From Streptomyces venezuelae (lineage in GTDB: Bacteria; Actinomycetota; Actinomycetes; Streptomycetales; Streptomycetaceae), in contig NZ_CP029190.1 of assembly GCF_008642295.1 (NCBI RefSeq), positions 2,514,001 to 2,578,000 of the forward strand: 64,000 bases of DNA, given 5' to 3'. Positions 26,006 to 34,556 of this stretch are shown here, piece by piece. Under the pieces are notes generated by a model. That model saw nothing but the letters and a program-made list of their open reading frames with translations, was not told the origin of the DNA and did not search any database. Position 1 is the first letter of the stretch. Every line of letters starts with the position of its first letter. Made by a program: the position numbers and the translations under genes.

Positions 26006-27319
26006 TCAGGGGGTGCATTGGCCTGGGTGGGCGTAGAGGGCGATTCTGGCGCCGCGGGTTTCGCGGACTTCGCACAGGTCGAACTGGCTGACCAGGGTCT
26101 GTCGTTTCACGACCTCGCGCGGGTACGGGTCGCGCGGCTGGTCCGGTGGGTCCAGCAGGACCACCACCCGGGGCGTGGTGAAGAGGCGGGCCCGGATCTC
26201 CTGAGAGCCGAGCTCCGTGCCCTGGAGGGTGCGGGAAGCCGCCGGCGGCTCGGCCAGCGCCAGGTCGTGCAGGCCCCCGTACACCTCCGGGGAGGACAGC
26301 AGCCACTCGCGCCGCCGGGCCGGCATGAACAGCACCGCATCCCCCGGCCGGGCGGTGGCCCGTACCGCGTCGGCCACGGCCAGCACATCGTCCTTGCGGC
26401 TCTCCGGCGTACGGAGCCACAGCGACCACGGCACGGCCGCCGCCACCAGCACCGCGGTCAGCGGCACCAGCATCCGCACCCGGGCCGCACCGGCCAGCAG
26501 CGCGAGCCCGGCCAGGGAATAGAGCACGTACCGGTCCACGTACCAGGGGTGGACCAGCGAGACCGTCATCAGCAGCCCGGCCGGCAGCAGTGCCAGCGGC
26601 AGCGCAACCCGGACCAGTTCCCGGTCCGCCCCCCGGGCAAGCAGCAGCGAGACCGCCACCACCACGGCGTACGCCGCCCAGTCCGCTCCCTTCGGCCGGC
26701 CCAGCCAGCCCAGCTGCTGCGCCGCCTGTCCCGCGCTGAGCGCCGCGAGCGGCAGCACCAGGAGGACCACCGCCACCGCGCTGCGCCGCCAGCCGCGCAC
26801 CCGCCAACCGGCGACGGCATGCGCGAACAGCGCCAGCACGGCGAACTCGTGCAGCCAGCAGGCGAGGACGAGCAGCACCGTGTATTGCACCCACCACCGG
26901 CGCACCAGCAGATACGTCGCCCAGATCACGGCGGCGGCCACCAGCGCGTACGAGCGGCCCTCCTGCGCGTACATCTGGACCGGCGGCAGCAGCGCGTACA
27001 GCAGCCCGGCGCACAGCCCGGCCCGCTCGGCGGCCAGCCGGTGGCCGATCGCCGCGACCCCGGCCGCGGCGAGGGCGGTGGCGGCCACCGAAGGCAGCCG
27101 CAGCGCCCACAGCCCGCCGTCCCAGACGGCGAACACCGCGTGCATCAGCAGGTAGTAGAGGCCGTGCACGGCGTCGACCTGTCCCAGCAGCTCCACCAGC
27201 TCGCCGACCGGACGGTGGGCGACCTGCCAGGTCACCGACTCGTCGCGCCACATGCTGCCGCCCCGCTCGAGGCCCCACAGCCCGAGCAGGAGAGCGAGGG
27301 CCGCGGGCGGGAGCAGCAC
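26006..27319 (-). CDS. GT39-like membrane glycosyltransferase
   Basis: A polytopic membrane protein of about 437 residues with ten or so hydrophobic segments and a soluble C-terminal domain (about 300-437). The motif WRDESVT after the first membrane segment is the acidic active-site type of GT39/ArnT-like (GT-C) enzymes, which move sugars from polyprenyl-phosphate donors to proteins or lipids on the outer face. The start is uncertain: no ATG fits before the first segment and I chose a GTG at 27319 without a clear ribosome site. The donor and acceptor are unknown. Confidence 0.78.
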   Translation of the reverse strand: MLLPPAALALLLGLWGLERGGSMWRDESVTWQVAHRPVGELVELLGQVDAVHGLYYLLMHAVFAVWDGGLWALRLPSVAATALAAAGVAAIGHRLAAERAGLCAGLLYALLPPVQMYAQEGRSYALVAAAVIWATYLLVRRWWVQYTVLLVLACWLHEFAVLALFAHAVAGWRVRGWRRSAVAVVLLVLPLAALSAGQAAQQLGWLGRPKGADWAAYAVVVAVSLLLARGADRELVRVALPLALLPAGLLMTVSLVHPWYVDRYVLYSLAGLALLAGAARVRMLVPLTAVLVAAAVPWSLWLRTPESRKDDVLAVADAVRATARPGDAVLFMPARRREWLLSSPEVYGGLHDLALAEPPAASRTLQGTELGSQEIRARLFTTPRVVVLLDPPDQPRDPYPREVVKRQTLVSQFDLCEVRETRGARIALYAHPGQCTP

Positions 27320-27550
27320 GCGCCACGGTGCGCTGCGCCACGGTGCGATGCGGCCGATGACTGCCTCCGGGTGCTTTCCGTGCGGGAGCGGGGACTCCCC
27401 CGCCCGTTCATGGTCGACGGGATCAGACCTTACGGGGGGTGGGAGGCGTGGGCTCCCCGGGTTTCGGTCCGCACGGTTCCGCCGAGCCGCCGGTCCGGCG
27501 CGACCTGACACAGTCCGGCCCGCCGGAACACCGCCCCCGGGGGCTTCGTT

Positions 27551-28252
27551 GTGCCCCGTATGACAGCCCCCGTTACCCTCGACCGCCGCCACGGTCCCCA
27601 TGGTGAGGTCGTCCTGCGCCGCCGGGACGCGGCGGATCCGGTCCACAAGATCCCGGTCTACGAGATCATCGCCAACGGCTGCTTCCTGATGGACACCTCC
27701 GACGGCCGCTCGGAGCGGCTGCTGGTGGACGCCGCCTGGCTGGCCCTCGATCCGCCTCCGGAGAACCCCTCCGTGCTCATCGGCGGCCTCGGCGTCGGTT
27801 TCTCGCTGGCCCATGCCTCCGCACAGGCCCACTGGGGCCGGATCGTGGTTGCCGAGCGTGAGCAGGCGATCATCGACTGGCACCGCTCCGGACCGCTTGG
27901 CACGGTCACCGGGGCCGCCCTCGCCGACTCCCGGGTAACGATCCTGTACACCGATCTGGTGTCCCACTTGCACGCGTCACCTGACCGATACGACGCCCTC
28001 TGTCTGGACATCGACAACGGACCCGACTGGACCGTCACCGAGGACAACCAGTCCCTCTACTCGCCCGCCGGACTCGCCGCCTGCCGCGCCCGGTTGACCC
28101 CCGGAGGGGTGCTCGCCGTCTGGTCCGCACAACCGTCCGCGGCGTTCGAAGAAGCAATGCGGAATGCCGGATTCAGCTCGGTACGGACGGAAGAGGTGCC
28201 CGTTGCCCGAGGTGTCCCGGACGTGGTCCATCTGGGCCGGAACCCCCGGTAG
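27551..28252 (+). CDS. Spermidine-synthase-like protein
   Basis: A 233-residue Rossmann-fold protein of the spermidine synthase/methyltransferase type: VLIGGLGVGFSLAHA (nucleotide loop), IVVAEREQAIIDWH, then YDALCLDIDNGPDW and LTPGGVLAVWS. It is smaller than true spermidine synthases and lacks the N-terminal beta-hairpin domain, so the substrate may differ. Start GTG at 27551 (ATG three codons later is possible). It precedes the response regulator gene by 84 bases on the same strand. Confidence 0.8.
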   Translation: MPRMTAPVTLDRRHGPHGEVVLRRRDAADPVHKIPVYEIIANGCFLMDTSDGRSERLLVDAAWLALDPPPENPSVLIGGLGVGFSLAHASAQAHWGRIVVAEREQAIIDWHRSGPLGTVTGAALADSRVTILYTDLVSHLHASPDRYDALCLDIDNGPDWTVTEDNQSLYSPAGLAACRARLTPGGVLAVWSAQPSAAFEEAMRNAGFSSVRTEEVPVARGVPDVVHLGRNPR

Positions 28253-28336
28253 ACCCCGCATGGCCGCAGGCCGGTGGCTCCTCTACGCTGCACCCCATTA
28301 CGCGGACCACCGGGTTCGGGCGGGGACGAGGGCGGG

Positions 28337-29080
28337 ATGACGGAACAAACACACACCACCCAGAACAGCGCCGCGGCGACCCCCGGCGCCCAGCGTCGCG
28401 TGCTCGTCGTCGAGGACGACCAGACCATCGCCGACGCGATCGCGGCCCGGCTGCGCGCCGAGGGCTTCCAGGTGCAGACGGCGGGCGACGGCCCGGCGGC
28501 CGTGGCCGCCGCCGAGAGCTGGCAGCCGGAGCTGCTGGTGCTCGACGTGATGCTGCCCGGATTCGACGGCCTGGAGGTCTGCCGCCGGGTCCAGGCGCAG
28601 CGGCCGGTACCGGTGCTGATGCTCACCGCCCGTGACGACGAGACCGACATGCTGGTCGGCCTCGGGGTCGGCGCGGACGACTACATGACCAAGCCCTTCT
28701 CCATGCGCGAGCTGGCGGCGCGGGTGCACGTGCTGCTGCGCCGGGTCGAGCGGGCCACCATCGCCGCGACCGCCCCGCGCGGCTCCACCCTGCGGCTGGG
28801 CGACCTGGAGATCGACCACGCACAGCGGCGGGTCCGGGTGCAGGCCGAGGACGTGCACCTCACGCCCACCGAGTTCGACCTGCTGGTCTGCCTGGCCGGC
28901 ACCCCGCGCGCGGTCCTCTCCCGGGAGCAGCTGCTCGCCGAGGTGTGGGACTGGGCCGACGCCTCCGGGACCCGTACGGTCGACAGCCACATCAAGGCGT
29001 TGCGCCGCAAGATCGGCGCCGAGCGGATCCGTACGGTCCACGGCGTCGGGTACGCCCTGGAGACCCCGGCGGGGGCATGA
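28337..29080 (+). CDS. OmpR-family response regulator
   Basis: A 247-residue regulator. The receiver domain (about 20-135) has VLVVEDDQT, phospho-acceptor Asp in VLDVMLPG and the Lys of DYMTKPFSM. The winged helix (about 150-243) ends in IRTVHGVGYAL. An N-terminal extension of about 20 polar residues precedes the receiver. The stop overlaps the kinase start as ATGA. It controls transcription from unknown sites; it sits directly upstream of kgd. Confidence 0.95.
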   Translation: MTEQTHTTQNSAAATPGAQRRVLVVEDDQTIADAIAARLRAEGFQVQTAGDGPAAVAAAESWQPELLVLDVMLPGFDGLEVCRRVQAQRPVPVLMLTARDDETDMLVGLGVGADDYMTKPFSMRELAARVHVLLRRVERATIAATAPRGSTLRLGDLEIDHAQRRVRVQAEDVHLTPTEFDLLVCLAGTPRAVLSREQLLAEVWDWADASGTRTVDSHIKALRRKIGAERIRTVHGVGYALETPAGA

Positions 29081-30270
29081 GCTCCGCCGGGGGCACCCGG
29101 GACCCCCACGGCAGCCGGGGCCCCCACGGCACCCGGGACCCCCACAGCGCCCGCATCGCCCACGGCGCCCGCGAGGCGCGCACCGGTCGCAGCGTGCGCC
29201 GGCCTCCCGGCCAGGGGCTGCGCCCCTTCTCGCCGTTCTCGATCAAGACCAAGCTCGGCACCCTGGTAGTCGTCTCGGTCTTCATCACCACCGGGCTGCT
29301 GATGGTGGCCCTGCGGACCAAGACCGAGGTCCGGTTCATCACGGTCTTCTCGGTGATCGCCTCGATGCTGATCACCCAGTTCGTGGCGCACAGCCTCACC
29401 GCGCCGCTGGACAAGATGACCACCGTGGCCCGGGCGATCTCCCAGGGCGACTACACCCGCCGGGTGCGTGGCGCCGAGCGCCGGGACGAGCTCGGCGACC
29501 TGGCCGCGACCATCAATCTGATGGCGGACGACCTGGAGGCGGTGGACCGGCACCGCCGGGAGCTGGTCGCCAATGTCTCGCACGAGCTCCGCACCCCGAT
29601 CGCGGCCCTGCGGGCGGTGCTGGAGAACGTGGTGGACGGGGTCTCGGCCGCCGATCCGGAGACCATGCGGACGGCGCTGAAGCAGACCGAGCGGCTGGGC
29701 CGGCTGGTGGAGACCCTGCTGGACCTGTCCCGCGTGGACAACGGGGTGGTCCCGCTGAAGGCGCGCCGCTTCGAGGTGTGGCCGTACCTGTCGGGCGTAC
29801 TCAAGGAGGCCGGGCTGGCCGCCGGTCAGCGCGGCGCGCTGGCCTCCGGCTCCGGCAACCACACCCGCAAGGACGTCCACCTGCACCTGGACGTGTTCCC
29901 GCCCGACCTGACGGCGCACGCGGATGCGGAGCGGCTGCACCAGGTGGTGGCCAATCTGATCGACAACGCGGTCAAGCACAGCCCCCAGCACGGCCGGGTG
30001 ACCGTGCGCGCGCGGCGCGGCGAGGCGCCCGGCAGTCTGACCCTGGAGGTCCTGGACGAGGGCCCCGGCATCCCGGAGAAGGAGCGCCACCGGGTCTTCG
30101 AGCGGTTCAACCGGGGCAGTGCCCGGGGCGGCGACGGGGGCACCGGACTGGGCCTGGCGATCGCCCGCTGGGCGGTCGGTCTGCACGGCGGGCACATCGG
30201 TGTGGCCGAATCCTCCCGCGGCTGCCGGATCCTCGTCACCCTGCCGGGCAGCCCGAAGGCCGCAGGTTGA
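29077..30270 (+). CDS. Sensor histidine kinase, partner of the preceding regulator
   Basis: A 397-residue kinase. The N-terminal tail holds repeats of the type DPHGSRGPHGTRDPH, and two closely spaced membrane segments (about 60-80 and 88-106) leave almost no external loop. HAMP, the H-box VANVSHELRTPIAALRA and the ATPase domain (NLIDNAVKHS, DEGPGIP, GGTGLGLAI) follow. The short external region suggests it senses a signal within or at the membrane. Coupled to the response regulator by ATGA overlap. Confidence 0.95.
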   Translation: MSSAGGTRDPHGSRGPHGTRDPHSARIAHGAREARTGRSVRRPPGQGLRPFSPFSIKTKLGTLVVVSVFITTGLLMVALRTKTEVRFITVFSVIASMLITQFVAHSLTAPLDKMTTVARAISQGDYTRRVRGAERRDELGDLAATINLMADDLEAVDRHRRELVANVSHELRTPIAALRAVLENVVDGVSAADPETMRTALKQTERLGRLVETLLDLSRVDNGVVPLKARRFEVWPYLSGVLKEAGLAAGQRGALASGSGNHTRKDVHLHLDVFPPDLTAHADAERLHQVVANLIDNAVKHSPQHGRVTVRARRGEAPGSLTLEVLDEGPGIPEKERHRVFERFNRGSARGGDGGTGLGLAIARWAVGLHGGHIGVAESSRGCRILVTLPGSPKAAG

Positions 30271-30529
30271 CGTAGGGTTCGAGACGGGAAGGAGATGATC
30301 TCGGCCACACGTGCCCGGGATCCGTCAGGGGTGCGAAGCCAGGGGGCCGCAACCACGGTCAGCCCTACCCGAACCACGCTTGTTTCCCGCCATTCCACCC
30401 GGTGAAACCCGCCGTTGGATGTGACCTGCACGACGGATCTCCCGCCCGGTCTGCATCTGACCGCCAGGGAGGCGTAGCCTTTATTCCCGCTGTCCATACC
30501 TTGTGAAGCGGAAGAGGGCGGTTGCCGCC
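30271..30529. promoter_or_regulatory. Leader and promoter region of kgd
   Basis: About 260 bases between the kinase stop and the kgd start without a gene. The composition drops towards A/T near 30478-30500 (GCCTTTATTCCCG, CCATACCTTG), where a promoter or start region is likely. No terminator hairpin is obvious after the kinase, so read-through from the two-component operon is possible. Confidence 0.35.
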
Positions 30530-33500
30530 GTGTCGCCACAGTCCCCCAGTAACCCGAGCACCACGACCGAAGCAGCAGAGGGCGGGAAGACCCCTGCCTC
30601 AGGCAGCTTCGGTGCCAATGAGTGGCTCGTCGACGAGATCTATCAGCAGTACCTCCAGGACCCGCATTCGGTCGACCGGGCCTGGTGGGACTTCTTCGCC
30701 GACTACAAGCCGGGTGGCGCTGCCGCCCCGGTGAAGGCGGAGCAGCCCACGACGACGGACGGCGCCTCCGCACAGGCCGCCGCCACCGCCGTCACCTCCG
30801 TCGCCGCGACCCCGGCTCCCGCCCAGGCTCCCGCCCAGGCCCCGCAGGCCACCGACGCAGCCGCCACGGGGGCGGCCGGCGCCGCGCCCGCTCCGGCCGC
30901 CGCGCCGACGCCGACGCCCGCGCCCGTGTCAGCTCCTGCCCCTGCTCCTGCCACCCCCTCTGGTGCCCCTGCTGTGACTGTCACCTCCCAGACCCCGGCC
31001 GCTGCACCGGCCCCGGTCGCTCAGGTTCCCGCTCCCGCCGCCTCCGCCGCCCCCAAGGCCGCGCCCGCCACCGAGGCCCCCGCCGGCCCCGAGCTGGTGA
31101 CGCTCCGCGGCCCGGCCGCCGCCGTGGCGAAGAACATGAACGCCTCCCTGGAGGTGCCGACGGCCACGTCCGTCCGCGCCGTCCCGGTGAAGCTGCTGTT
31201 CGACAACCGCATCGTCATCAACAACCACCTCAAGCGCGCCCGGGGCGGGAAGATCTCCTTCACGCACCTGATCGGCTACGCGATGGTGCAGGCCATCAAG
31301 GCCATGCCGTCGATGAACCACTCCTTCGCGGAGAAGGACGGCAAGCCCACCCTGGTCAAGCCGGAGCACGTGAACTTCGGTCTCGCCATCGACCTGGTGA
31401 AGGCCAACGGCGACCGCCAGCTCGTCGTCGCCGGCATCAAGAAGGCCGAGACCCTCAACTTCTTCGAGTTCTGGCAGGCCTACGAGGACATCGTCCGCCG
31501 CGCCCGGGTCGGCAAGCTGACCATGGACGACTTCACCGGCGTGACGGTCTCCCTCACCAACCCCGGCGGCCTCGGCACCGTCCACTCCGTGCCCCGCCTG
31601 ATGCCCGGACAGTCGGTCATCATGGGCGTCGGCTCCATGGACTACCCCGCCGAGTTCCAGGGCACCTCCCAGGACACCCTGAACAAGCTGGGCATCTCCA
31701 AGGTCATGACCCTGACCTCGACCTACGACCACCGGGTCATCCAGGGTGCCGCCTCCGGCGAGTTCCTGCGGATCGTCGCGAACCTCCTGCTCGGCGAGGA
31801 CGGCTTCTACGACGACGTCTTCGAGTCGCTGCGCATCCCGTACGAGCCGGTCCGCTGGCTCCGGGACATCGACGCCAGCCACGACGACGACGTCACCAAG
31901 GCCGCCCGGGTCTTCGAGCTGATCCACTCCTACCGGGTCCGCGGCCACGTCATGGCCGACACCGACCCGCTGGAGTACAAGCAGCGCAAGCACCCCGACC
32001 TCGACATCACCGAGCACGGCCTCACCCTGTGGGACCTGGAGCGCGAGTTCGCGGTCGGCGGCTTCTCCGGCAAGTCGATGATGAAGCTCCGCGACATCCT
32101 CGGCGTGCTGCGCGACTCGTACTGCCGCACCACCGGCGTCGAGTTCATGCACATCCAGGACCCCAAGCAGCGCAAGTGGATCCAGGACCGCATCGAGCGC
32201 CCGCACTCCAAGCCGGAGCGCGAGGAGCAGCTGCGGATCCTGCGCCGCCTGAACGCGGCGGAAGCCTTCGAAACCTTCCTGCAGACGAAGTACGTCGGCC
32301 AGAAGCGCTTCTCCCTGGAGGGCGGCGAGTCCGTCATCCCGCTGCTCGACGCGGTCATCGACTCCGCCGCCGAGGCCCGCCTCGAAGAGGTCGTCATCGG
32401 CATGGCCCACCGCGGCCGGCTGAACGTCCTGGCGAACATCGTCGGCAAGTCGTACGCGCAGATCTTCCGCGAGTTCGAGGGCAACCTCGACCCGAAGTCG
32501 ATGCACGGCTCCGGCGACGTGAAGTACCACCTGGGCGCCGAGGGCACCTTCACCGGCCTGGACGGCGAGCAGATCAAGGTCTCGCTGGTCGCCAACCCCT
32601 CCCACCTGGAGGCGGTCGACCCGGTCCTGGAGGGTGTCGCCCGCGCCAAGCAGGACGTCATCAACAAGGGCGGCACGGACTTCACGGTGCTGCCGCTCGC
32701 GCTGCACGGTGACGCGGCCTTCGCCGGCCAGGGCGTGGTCGCCGAGACCCTGAACATGTCGCAGCTGCGCGGCTACCGCACCGGCGGCACGGTCCACGTC
32801 GTGATCAACAACCAGGTCGGCTTCACCGCCGCCCCGGAGTCCTCGCGTTCCTCGATGTACGCGACCGACGTGGCCCGCATGATCGAGGCGCCGATCTTCC
32901 ACGTGAACGGCGACGACCCGGAGGCCGTGGTCCGCGTGGCGCGGCTGGCCTTCGAGTTCCGCCAGGCGTTCAACAAGGACGTGGTCATCGACCTCATCTG
33001 CTACCGCCGCCGCGGCCACAACGAGTCGGACAACCCGGCGTTCACGCAGCCGCTGATGTACGACCTGATCGACAAGAAGCGCTCGGTGCGCAAGCTGTAC
33101 ACCGAGTCCCTCATCGGTCGCGGTGACATCACCCTGGAAGAGGCCGAGCAGGCGCTCCAGGACTTCCAGGGCCAGCTGGAGAAGGTCTTCGCGGAGGTCC
33201 GTGAGGCCGCCGCGCAGCCGGCCGTGGGCGCGCCGGTCCCGGCCGAGCAGGGCGAGTTCCCGGTCGCCGTGACCACCGCGGTCTCCCAGGACGTCGTCAA
33301 GCGGATCGCCGAGTCCCAGGTCACCATCCCCGAGGGCGTCACCGTCCACCCGCGTCTGCTGCCGCAGCTGCAGCGCCGCGCGGCGATGATCGACGAGGGC
33401 ACCATCGACTGGGGCATGGGCGAGACCCTCGCCTTCGGCTCCCTGCTGATGGAGGGCACCCCGGTCCGGCTGTCCGGCCAGGACTCCCGCCGCGGTACGT

Positions 33501-34453
33501 TCGGCCAGCGCCACGCGGTCCTCATCGACCGGGAGACCGGCGAGGACTACACCCCGCTGCTGTACCTGTCGGACGACCAGGCCCGCTTCAACGTCTACGA
33601 CTCGCTGCTCTCCGAGTACGCGGCCATGGGCTTCGAGTACGGCTACTCGCTGGCCCGCCCGGACGCGCTGGTGCTGTGGGAGGCGCAGTTCGGTGACTTC
33701 GTCAACGGCGCGCAGACCGTTGTGGACGAGTTCATCTCCTCCGCGGAGCAGAAGTGGGGCCAGACCTCCGGCGTCACCCTGCTCCTCCCGCACGGCTACG
33801 AGGGCCAGGGCCCGGACCACTCCTCGGCCCGCCCGGAGCGCTTCCTCCAGCTCTGCGCGCAGAACAACATGACGGTCGCGATGCCGACCCTGCCGTCGAA
33901 CTACTTCCACCTCCTCCGGTGGCAGGTCCACAACCCGCACCACAAGCCGCTGATCGTCTTCACCCCGAAGTCGATGCTGCGTCTGAAGGCGGCGGCGTCG
34001 AAGGCGGAGGAGTTCACGACGGGCGCGTTCCGCCCGGTCATCGGCGACTCCACCGTGGACCCGAACGCCGTCCGGAAGGTCGTCTTCTGCGCGGGCAAGG
34101 TCTACTACGACCTGGAGGCCGAGCGGGAGAAGCGCGGCATCACGGACACCGCGATCATCCGCATCGAGCGGCTGTACCCGCTGCCCGGTGCCGAGCTCCA
34201 GGCCGAGATCGCCAAGTTCCCGAACGCGGCGAAGTACATCTGGGCGCAGGAGGAGCCGGCGAACCAGGGTGCCTGGCCGTTCATCGCGCTGAACCTGATC
34301 GACCACCTGGACCTGGCGGTCGGCGCGGACATCCCGGCGGGCGAGCGCCTGCGCCGGATCTCCCGCCCGCACGGCTCGTCGCCGGCGGTCGGTTCCGCGA
34401 AGCGCCACCAGGCGGAGCAGCAGCAGCTGATCTCCGAGGTCTTCGAGGCGTAG
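30530..34453 (+). CDS. kgd: Multifunctional 2-oxoglutarate metabolism enzyme (E1o with E2o-like domain)
   Basis: A 1307-residue enzyme of the actinobacterial KGD/OdhA type. A short N-terminal motif ([16 protein letters not shown]) is followed by an Ala/Pro-rich linker (about 60-180). An acyltransferase domain follows (about 185-430; active-site region [11 protein letters not shown]). The thiamine-diphosphate E1 domain fills the rest, with [21 protein letters not shown] and [12 protein letters not shown]. It decarboxylates 2-oxoglutarate in the TCA cycle. I use the GTG at 30530 (reading MSPQSPS), preceded by GAAGAGGG; an upstream GTG at 30503 is less likely. Phospho-controlled interaction with GarA-type proteins is known for the family. 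Confidence 0.95.
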   Translation: MSPQSPSNPSTTTEAAEGGKTPASGSFGANEWLVDEIYQQYLQDPHSVDRAWWDFFADYKPGGAAAPVKAEQPTTTDGASAQAAATAVTSVAATPAPAQAPAQAPQATDAAATGAAGAAPAPAAAPTPTPAPVSAPAPAPATPSGAPAVTVTSQTPAAAPAPVAQVPAPAASAAPKAAPATEAPAGPELVTLRGPAAAVAKNMNASLEVPTATSVRAVPVKLLFDNRIVINNHLKRARGGKISFTHLIGYAMVQAIKAMPSMNHSFAEKDGKPTLVKPEHVNFGLAIDLVKANGDRQLVVAGIKKAETLNFFEFWQAYEDIVRRARVGKLTMDDFTGVTVSLTNPGGLGTVHSVPRLMPGQSVIMGVGSMDYPAEFQGTSQDTLNKLGISKVMTLTSTYDHRVIQGAASGEFLRIVANLLLGEDGFYDDVFESLRIPYEPVRWLRDIDASHDDDVTKAARVFELIHSYRVRGHVMADTDPLEYKQRKHPDLDITEHGLTLWDLEREFAVGGFSGKSMMKLRDILGVLRDSYCRTTGVEFMHIQDPKQRKWIQDRIERPHSKPEREEQLRILRRLNAAEAFETFLQTKYVGQKRFSLEGGESVIPLLDAVIDSAAEARLEEVVIGMAHRGRLNVLANIVGKSYAQIFREFEGNLDPKSMHGSGDVKYHLGAEGTFTGLDGEQIKVSLVANPSHLEAVDPVLEGVARAKQDVINKGGTDFTVLPLALHGDAAFAGQGVVAETLNMSQLRGYRTGGTVHVVINNQVGFTAAPESSRSSMYATDVARMIEAPIFHVNGDDPEAVVRVARLAFEFRQAFNKDVVIDLICYRRRGHNESDNPAFTQPLMYDLIDKKRSVRKLYTESLIGRGDITLEEAEQALQDFQGQLEKVFAEVREAAAQPAVGAPVPAEQGEFPVAVTTAVSQDVVKRIAESQVTIPEGVTVHPRLLPQLQRRAAMIDEGTIDWGMGETLAFGSLLMEGTPVRLSGQDSRRGTFGQRHAVLIDRETGEDYTPLLYLSDDQARFNVYDSLLSEYAAMGFEYGYSLARPDALVLWEAQFGDFVNGAQTVVDEFISSAEQKWGQTSGVTLLLPHGYEGQGPDHSSARPERFLQLCAQNNMTVAMPTLPSNYFHLLRWQVHNPHHKPLIVFTPKSMLRLKAAASKAEEFTTGAFRPVIGDSTVDPNAVRKVVFCAGKVYYDLEAEREKRGITDTAIIRIERLYPLPGAELQAEIAKFPNAAKYIWAQEEPANQGAWPFIALNLIDHLDLAVGADIPAGERLRRISRPHGSSPAVGSAKRHQAEQQQLISEVFEA

Positions 34454-34484
34454 CCGGCTGACACCGGCCCCATCCCGGCCGAAC

Positions 34485-34522
34485 GGAAGGCCCGGCCCCC
34501 ATCCCAGGGGGCCGGGCCTTCC
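34485..34522. terminator. Strong hairpin terminator between kgd and fxsT
   Basis: A perfect 16-base stem (GGAAGGCCCGGCCCCC and its complement) with a six-base loop ATCCCA. It lies 31 bases after the kgd stop and 34 bases from the fxsT stop, so it can end transcription from both convergent units. There is no U tract, as usual in streptomycetes. Confidence 0.93.
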
Positions 34523-34556
34523 GGCATCCGCTGCGCTGGTCCAGCCGGGCCGGAGG

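Noticed and set aside
25664..27508. Long plus-strand open frame starting in the tandem array
   Set aside because: It is the shadow of the minus-strand membrane glycosyltransferase, and the array gives repeated Arg/Pro/Gly text without gene character.
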